A DNA stretch of 45,300 nucleotides from Streptomyces sp. HNM0574 (GTDB lineage: Bacteria; Actinomycetota; Actinomycetes; Streptomycetales; Streptomycetaceae). The stretch is from the NCBI RefSeq assembly GCF_012726235.1, contig NZ_JAASAH010000026.1, positions 1 through 45,300 of the forward strand, read 5' to 3'. Under the pieces are notes generated by a model. It was not told the DNA's origin. It saw only the letters and a list, made by a program, of their open reading frames with translations, and did no database searches. The position numbers and the translations under genes are program-made. Position 1 is the first letter of the stretch; the number at the start of each line of letters is the position of its first letter. This document shows, one piece after another, positions 40,775 to 45,300 of the stretch.

Positions 40775-41584
40775 TCAGGCGGCGGACGGACGGCGGCCCC
40801 AGGCCGAGATCATCGGCGAAGTGGCCAGATCGAGGCCCCCGGTGGCGAGATTCGCCAGATGGCGTTCGATCTCCTCCTCGGTGGCCAGCCCCTCGGCGAC
40901 GAGCCGGCCTTGGACCTGGTGGACGGTGGCCTCCTCCAGGACGGTGCAGGCGGGCGAGGTGATCGGGAAGTAGGCGTCGGCCCCGACATCGGCCAGCCCG
41001 GCGCCGCGCAGCAGCCGCGGCAGCCTGCGCCCGTACGCCAGGTCGGCGCCGCGCTGCCGGAGCAGCGTGCGGAAGCCGCGCCGCAGCCGGTTGGCGAGCT
41101 CCTGCTCCGGGCCGTACTCGTCGGGGCTGATCAGCGGCTGGAGTTCGGGGTCGGCGTCCTCCAGGACGAGCCAGCCGCCGGGGCGCAGCGCGGCGGCCAT
41201 CGTGCGCAGCGCCCGGTCCCGGTCGGCGACGTGGACCAGCACCAGCCGGGCGTGGACGAGGTCGAACGGCCCGCCCGGCGGGGGCTCTTCGGCGGCCACG
41301 TCGTGGCGCAGCACCTCGAAGCCGCGCGCGCCTGGGAGCCAGGAGGTGTCGATGTCGGTGGCGACGACGTACCCGTCCGGGCCGACGCGTCGGGCCAGCC
41401 AGGCCGGGACGGTGGGCCCGCCGGCGCCGATCTCCCAGCAGCGCCACCCGGCCCCGGCCCCGACCCGTTCGAAGTGCCGGAAGGTCGAGGGGTCGAAGAG
41501 CTCCGCGAGCGCGTTGATCCGCACCCCCGCCTCGGCCTGCCGGTTGTCCAGCAGGTACCCGTCACCGCCCGTGTCCCGCGCCAT
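40775..41584 (-). CDS. Class I SAM-dependent methyltransferase
   Basis: A 269-aa methyltransferase. The SAM-binding motif I is WRCWEIGAGGPTVPAWLARRV (about 47-68), followed by VVATDIDTSWL and later FDLVHARLVLVHVADRDRALRTMAAALRPGGWLVLEDADPE (motifs post-I to III). The C-terminal part is helical. The pattern is of UbiE/Erg6-like small-molecule methyltransferases. Substrate unknown. It lies 459 bp from iclR, so it is probably not part of the peptide/ring-cleavage locus. Confidence 0.84.
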   Translation of the reverse strand: MARDTGGDGYLLDNRQAEAGVRINALAELFDPSTFRHFERVGAGAGWRCWEIGAGGPTVPAWLARRVGPDGYVVATDIDTSWLPGARGFEVLRHDVAAEEPPPGGPFDLVHARLVLVHVADRDRALRTMAAALRPGGWLVLEDADPELQPLISPDEYGPEQELANRLRRGFRTLLRQRGADLAYGRRLPRLLRGAGLADVGADAYFPITSPACTVLEEATVHQVQGRLVAEGLATEEEIERHLANLATGGLDLATSPMISAWGRRPSAA

Positions 41585-41682
41585 GCCCCGATCATCCCAC
41601 CGGGGCCCGGGACGGGCGCGGCGCGAGACGGCGGGCCCGTGCGGTCACGCGGGGTGTCCGGCCGCTCACCCCGCGCCCGGGG

Positions 41683-41850
41683 TCAACCGGCCTGCCCCGC
41701 CGTCCCGTTCGTCAGCTCGTACGCGTGGCCCGCCGCCCACCGGGCCGGGGTGCGGGCCGGGCGGCCCAGGACCCGGGCGACGTCGGGCCGCACCTCGGGC
41801 AGCTCCTCCGCGTACTCGGCCCGGTAGCCCAGCAGGATGCCGCCGGGCCT
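41683..41850 (-). pseudogene. C-terminal remnant of an NAD(P)H-binding (NmrA-like) protein
   Basis: Reading the minus strand from about 41850 to the TGA at 41683-41685 gives about 55 codons with strong GC3. They include LLGYRAEYAEELPEVRPDV followed by ARVLGRPARTPARWAAGH. This is the usual ending of SDR/NmrA-type NAD(P)H-binding proteins (PDVxRxLGRPARTFxxWAxxH). No start codon or Rossmann part remains, and a divergent MFS promoter occupies the upstream side. The 312-bp gap 41585-41896 is otherwise empty. Confidence 0.65.
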
Positions 41851-41896
41851 CCGAGGCCGTGTGTACGTGCGTACGCTCCGGCTCTAGGCTCCCGGC

Positions 41897-43114
41897 ATGA
41901 CCGTTGACGTCCTGCGGCGGCCCTCCCCCGCCGAGCGTCGGGCCCGGGTGGCCGTCGCCGTGCTGTTCTTCACCAACGGGGCCCTGTTCGCCAATCTGCT
42001 GCCGAGGTTTCCGCAGATCAAGGCGGATCTCGCGATCGACAACTCGGCCTACGGGCTGGCCGTCTCAGCCTTCCCCGCGGGCGCCGTCGCGGCCGGGCTG
42101 GCGGCGGGCCTCACCGTCCGGCGGCTGGGCTCGGCGCGGACCGCCGCCGCCGGGACCCTGCTGACCGGCGCGGGCATCCTCGCCGCCGGACTGGCCGACT
42201 CCGTCCTGCTGTTCGCGGCGGCGCTGTTCCTGGCCGGGGCGATGGACGCGGTCACCGACGTCGGGCAGAACGCCCACGGGCTGCGCGTGCAGCGCCACTA
42301 CGGACGCTCGATCATCAACGGGTTCCACGCCATCTGGTCGATCGGCGCGGTGACCGGCGGCGCCATGGCCGCCGCCGCGATCGCCCTCGGCCTCAGCCGC
42401 GGGCAGCACCTCGCCCTCGCGGCCGCCCTGTGCGCGGCCGCCGCCTGCACGGCCCTGCGCTTCTGCCTGCCGGGCCCGGACACGGACGGCTCAACAGCCG
42501 CCGGGGACACCCCGGTTGACGGCCCCGGGCCCGGCGGTGCGCCGCGTCCGGCGGCGGGGCGGCGTACCGCGTACGTGCTGGCCGCGCTCGTGCTGATCGC
42601 CACGGCCGGGACGCTGGTCGAGGACGCGGGCAGTTCCTGGGCCACGCTCTATCTCGCCGACACGCTGCACGCCCCGGTGACGGTGGCCGCCTCCGGCTAC
42701 ATCGCCCTGGTGGGCGCCCAGTTCGTCGGCCGCGTGCTCGGCGACCGGCTCACCGACCAGTTCGGCCAGCGTGCCGTGGCCCGCGCGGGCGGCCTGATCA
42801 CCGCGTGCGGCATGGGGCTGGCACTGGCGGTGCCCACGGTGCCCGGCACGGTGCTCGGTTTCGCCGCGGCCGGGTTCGGGGTGGCCACGCTGGTCCCGGC
42901 GGCGATGCACGAGGCCGACGAACTGCCGGGCCTGAAGCCCGGATCGGGGCTGGCGGCCGTCTCCTGGCTGATGCGGATGGGCTTCCTGCTGTCGCCGCCC
43001 GCCGTCGGCCTGGTCGCCGACGCGGCCGGGCTCCGCACCGGCCTGCTCGTCGTCCCCCTGGCCGGCCTGCTCGTCCTCCTCCTCGCGGGCGTACTGCGGC
43101 CCCGGCAGGGGTAG
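41897..43114 (+). CDS. MFS transporter (12 TM)
   Basis: A 405-aa MFS protein: ARVAVAVLFFTNGALFANLLPRFPQIKADL (helix 1), VTDVGQNAHGLRVQRHYGRSIINGFHAIWSIGAVTGG (mid region) and GRVLGDRLTDQFGQRAVARAGG (second-half loop). It resembles the FucP/YbjJ-like group, whose roles are poorly known. TAGGCT at 41885-41890 lies 7 bp before the ATG and there is no ribosome site, so the transcript may be leaderless. Substrate unknown. Confidence 0.83.
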   Translation: MTVDVLRRPSPAERRARVAVAVLFFTNGALFANLLPRFPQIKADLAIDNSAYGLAVSAFPAGAVAAGLAAGLTVRRLGSARTAAAGTLLTGAGILAAGLADSVLLFAAALFLAGAMDAVTDVGQNAHGLRVQRHYGRSIINGFHAIWSIGAVTGGAMAAAAIALGLSRGQHLALAAALCAAAACTALRFCLPGPDTDGSTAAGDTPVDGPGPGGAPRPAAGRRTAYVLAALVLIATAGTLVEDAGSSWATLYLADTLHAPVTVAASGYIALVGAQFVGRVLGDRLTDQFGQRAVARAGGLITACGMGLALAVPTVPGTVLGFAAAGFGVATLVPAAMHEADELPGLKPGSGLAAVSWLMRMGFLLSPPAVGLVADAAGLRTGLLVVPLAGLLVLLLAGVLRPRQG

Positions 43115-43134
43115 TTGCCGGGGCCGCCGCGCAC

Positions 43135-44001
43135 TCAGTCCTCGTTGCCGGGGATCGTGCGGGTACGCAGGCGGTTGCCGGGCGCGGCGTCCTTGCGGCG
43201 CCCGACGCGGGCCGCGTCCGTGAGGTGCCGGGTGGCGACGCGGGCCAGCGCCTGGAGCGCGGCCTCCGCCTCCAGGTGGTCGAGCGCGTCGGTGTCACCG
43301 GCCACGAGGGGGCTGTCGCTCGTCAGCAGGGTCCGGCCGGCCTCGTCCCGCTCCAGCCGGACGGTGACGGACTCGCCCGTCGGCAGGGTGAGCGCGAGGC
43401 TCGCGCCCTCGGCCACCGCGTGCCGGCCGCCGTGCAGGACGGCCTGCCGGTAGCTGTCGGTGTCGGCGGCGAGTTCGTCCGGTCCGGCCTGCGAGGTCAG
43501 GGCCCGGCGGCTGTGGCGCGCGAGCTTCTCGCCCTCCTCCGCCAGCCCGGGCAGCGTCTCCCGGGGCGTCCATCCTGGCCCCTGGCCGGACGGCGGCTCC
43601 AGCACGTCGGCGACCGTCCCCAGGGCACGCGTCGCGGCGAGTGCCACGCCCACGAGCGGGTCGTCCGGGGCGCGCGCGTAGGCGGGCCGGACGACGGAGT
43701 CGGCGACGCCGGCGAGGTGGCGCACCGTGTCGGCCCGGAGCGGGGGTTCGCCCGCCGCCGGGGCGGCGGGCGTCTCCTCCGCGGGCGCGTCCCGGTCGAC
43801 GCCGCGGGCCGCGAGGTCGGCGTAGACGGTGTCGCGGCTGACCCGGGCGAGGCGGGCGAGTTCGGCGACGTTGCGGGTGCCGGTGCGCCAGGCGGCGGCC
43901 ACGGCGGCGGCCCGGTCCGCGCTGAACCGCTCCCGGCGCGCGGCCCAGGCGACGAGCTCGGACAGGGCGGCGACACGTGCTGCTTCGTTGAGTTCGGTCA
44001 C
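43135..44001 (-). CDS. HTH-domain protein of unknown function
   Basis: 288 aa. A helix-turn-helix is visible at about residues 43-68 (NVAELARLARVSRDTVYADLAARGVD). It is followed by a helical region (RADTVRHLAGVADSVVRPAYARA) and a beta-rich part (SLALTLPTGESVTVRLERDEAGRTLLTSDSPLV). I recognise the HTH but not the whole family. GTG start. A perfect 34-bp palindrome begins 13 nt upstream, so autoregulation is likely. Confidence 0.72.
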   Translation of the reverse strand: MTELNEAARVAALSELVAWAARRERFSADRAAAVAAAWRTGTRNVAELARLARVSRDTVYADLAARGVDRDAPAEETPAAPAAGEPPLRADTVRHLAGVADSVVRPAYARAPDDPLVGVALAATRALGTVADVLEPPSGQGPGWTPRETLPGLAEEGEKLARHSRRALTSQAGPDELAADTDSYRQAVLHGGRHAVAEGASLALTLPTGESVTVRLERDEAGRTLLTSDSPLVAGDTDALDHLEAEAALQALARVATRHLTDAARVGRRKDAAPGNRLRTRTIPGNED

Positions 44002-44013
44002 AGGGGCACACTA

Positions 44014-44047
44014 TGTCGACTCACTCGACATGTCGAGTGAGTCGACA
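44014..44047. promoter_or_regulatory. 34-bp perfect palindrome: tandem TGTCGA-N5-TCGACA operators
   Basis: TGTCGACTCACTCGACA (44014-44030) is followed without a gap by its exact reverse complement TGTCGAGTGAGTCGACA (44031-44047). Each half is itself a 6-bp inverted repeat around five bases. It lies 13 bp before the HTH gene's GTG and next to the 3' end of the broken nitroreductase. Two protein dimers could bind side by side. Confidence 0.8.
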
Positions 44048-44048
44048 C

Positions 44049-44737
44049 TCATGCGTGGAAGGTGGTGGTGGCATCGAGGGCGGCGCGGCCGGCCGTCACG
44101 CGGTTCACCGGCGCGGCTTCGTCGGCGTGACCGAAGGAGACGCCGACGAGCAACTTCCCCTCGGTGACGCCCAGTTCGGCCCGGACCGGGTCGGCGTAGA
44201 AGTGAGCAGGCCCTGCGGGCAGCTGTCCACGCCGTACACCGTCAGGGCGAGCAGCAGCGTCTGCAGGTACGCGCCGGCGTCGGCGGCCAGCCGCGCCCCG
44301 CCGTCCCCGGTGGCGAACAGGAAGGCGACGTGCGGCGCCCCGTAGAAGTCCAGGCTCTCCGCGTCGTAGGCGGCGCGGGCCGCGTGGTCGCCGGGGGCGA
44401 CGCCGAGGGCGCCGTACAGTCCGGCGCCGTAGGCGGCGCGCCGCTCGTGATGGACGGGCGCGTACATGTCCTCGGAACAGGGGAAGTCGGCCGAGGTGCG
44501 GCGCTCCTCGTGGGCCGCCCGCAGGGCGCGGGCCAGCCGGTCGCGCCGGGCGCCGCTCGCCACCTCGACCCGCCACGGCTGCGCGTTGGAGTTGGACGGC
44601 GCGGCCCCGGCGAGCGCGAAGACCGCGCGCAGGGTGTCCTCGGGTACGGGGTCGGGGCGGAACGCCCGGGTCGCGTGGCGGCCGCGGATCAACTTCTCGG
44701 CGCAGGCGCTCAGTCCGGTGGGGACCGGCAGGCTCAT
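44049..44737 (-). pseudogene. Nitroreductase-family gene with a frameshift
   Basis: From the ATG at 44737 (GAGGAG upstream) the frame encodes a normal FMN nitroreductase: LIRGRHATRAFRPDPVPEDTL (FMN-binding Arg segment), GAAPSNSNAQPWRVEV, ADAGAYLQTLLLALTVYGVDSCPQ. At about 44199-44208 the frame breaks: reading on gives a nonsense tail to 44105, while the next frame restores FYADPVRAELGV and GVSFGHADEAAPVNRVTAGR to a stop at 44049. The total of 689 nt is one short of 230 codons, so a single-base deletion is the simplest cause. It is either a true pseudogene or a sequencing error. The neighbouring tetR gene is also broken. Confidence 0.8.
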
Positions 44738-44758
44738 GGGGCTCTCCTCGGGAACATA

Positions 44759-44778
44759 GGTAAACGGGAGCATTTACC
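44759..44778. promoter_or_regulatory. Inverted repeat between nitroreductase and tetR
   Basis: GGTAAA (44759-44764) and TTTACC (44773-44778) form an 8-bp-spaced inverted repeat between the divergent nitroreductase and tetR starts, the usual place of a TetR operator. Confidence 0.5.
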
Positions 44779-45113
44779 ATGAGTACGGTGAGCACGGCTT
44801 CCCCGGCAGGGACGCGGCGGAGGGGGCCCCGGTGCGCGGGTGCCCGTTCCTCGACGCCGCGGCCGAGTACCCCGACCCGGACAGCGCGGTGCACTCCTGC
44901 GCGCGGGACCGGAAACTGCTGATGCTGCGGCTGGTGACGGACCTGGTCACGGAGCTCGGCTGCCGTGAACCCGCCGCGCTCGCCGAGCAGTTGGTCACCC
45001 TCGCGGACGGCGCCGCGGCGCGCGCGAGGGTGCTGGACGACCCGGAGTACGGCCGCCACGCGCGCGCGGCGGCCGAGATCCTGCTGGACCACGCACGGAC
45101 CGGCACCGGCTGA
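44779..45113 (+). pseudogene. TetR-family regulator with internal deletion
   Basis: From 44832 to the stop the sequence encodes a typical TetR C-terminal domain (RGCPFLDAAAEYPDP, then a helical end LAEQLVTLADGAAARARVL). No HTH domain precedes it. The ATG at 44779 gives MSTVSTASPAGTRRRGP, a plausible N-terminal tail, but this is in a different frame and the roughly 80 codons with the DNA-binding domain are missing. An out-of-frame internal deletion near 44825-44835 explains both parts. A 93-aa product from GTG 44832 could still be made but could not bind DNA. Confidence 0.65.
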
Positions 45114-45145
45114 GCGCCGGGGAGGGCCGGCGGACCGGAAAGACG

Positions 45146-45300
45146 TCAACGGACTCGCAGGCGGCGGCGCACCCGCCGCTCGTCGTACCGTCCGAGGCGC
45201 TCCGGGTCGTCCCGGAGGACGACGGCGCGCAGTTCGGCCACCGCGTCCACGAGGCGGCGCGCAGCTCCCCTTCCGGCATGGCGGCAAGCCACCGGCGCGG
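45146..45300 (-). CDS. Partial gene at window edge (C-terminus)
   Basis: The minus strand has an open frame from the window end to TGA at 45146-45148 with almost only G or C at third positions, ending RRLVDAVAELRAVVLRDD and then PERLGRYDERRVRRRLRVR. No start lies in the window. The charged helical end is not recognisable. The real gene begins beyond 45300. Confidence 0.55.
   Translation of the reverse strand, partial: APVACRHAGRGAARRLVDAVAELRAVVLRDDPERLGRYDERRVRRRLRVR

Noticed and set aside
44105..44773. Nitroreductase as an intact 222-aa protein
   Set aside because: Its last ~30 residues do not fit the family, while the correct ending lies in the next frame; ATG 44737 also has the better ribosome site.
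1..45300. tRNA, rRNA, CRISPR arrays, insertion sequences, phage genes, modular PKS/NRPS
   Set aside because: None could be recognised anywhere in the window on either strand.

Overview
The window is about 73% GC, and nearly every coding region has G or C at the third codon position. GTG and TTG starts, 4-nt ATGA/GTGA overlaps and a mycothiol-type DinB-like protein are all present. This fits a Streptomyces chromosome, probably an accessory region near a contig end. The first ~60 bases are homopolymer runs that look like an assembly artefact. I saw no rRNA, tRNA, CRISPR array, insertion sequence or phage gene.

Layout. (1) 77-7216, mostly minus strand: a FadE29-like acyl-CoA dehydrogenase behind a KstR-like box, a three-gene PaoABC-type molybdenum aldehyde oxidoreductase, a DHA2 drug exporter and a cysteine-containing ArsR regulator. 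(2) 7292-9503: a Tat-exported GH85 endo-beta-N-acetylglucosaminidase with a LacI-type operator at its promoter. (3) 9510-14031: a mycothiol-dependent-type DinB protein, then an M20 amidohydrolase/MFS pair divergent from a double-AsnC regulator across a nested palindrome. (4) 14059-17657: a small membrane protein, a DHA2 exporter, a polyprenyl diphosphate synthase and a DoxX-like protein. (5) 17760-20298: 2,2-dialkylglycine decarboxylase divergent from a GntR regulator, with a perfect 14-bp-arm operator between them. (6) 20330-22779: VOC protein, LtrA, GNAT.

(7) 22964-40315 is the most unusual part and looks like one specialised-metabolism locus. One minus-strand operon holds an aromatic ring-cleavage set (hydratase/decarboxylase, semialdehyde dehydrogenase, LigA/LigB-like extradiol dioxygenase, ACMSD-like amidohydrolase). 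The same operon also has a short class II DAHP synthase coupled to a TIM-barrel isomerase/dehydratase-like protein, so it may both make and open an aromatic ring. A second minus-strand operon holds a 4-oxalocrotonate tautomerase, a shortened 2-isopropylmalate synthase, a 20-residue peptide gene, a MccB-like ThiF/E1 enzyme with a peptide-clamp domain, and a multispanning exporter. A 14-bp hairpin separates the peptide gene from its enzyme, as in microcin C operons. A LeuD paralogue, an EamA exporter, an Lrp regulator, an MppJ-like C-methyltransferase and an IclR regulator flank it. Four related 15-bp sites in the promoter regions suggest one IclR regulon.

(8) 40316-45300 is partly decayed: a gap with direct repeats, a methyltransferase, an NmrA-type remnant, an MFS transporter, an HTH protein under a 34-bp perfect palindrome, a frameshifted nitroreductase, a tetR gene with an internal deletion, and a partial gene at the edge.
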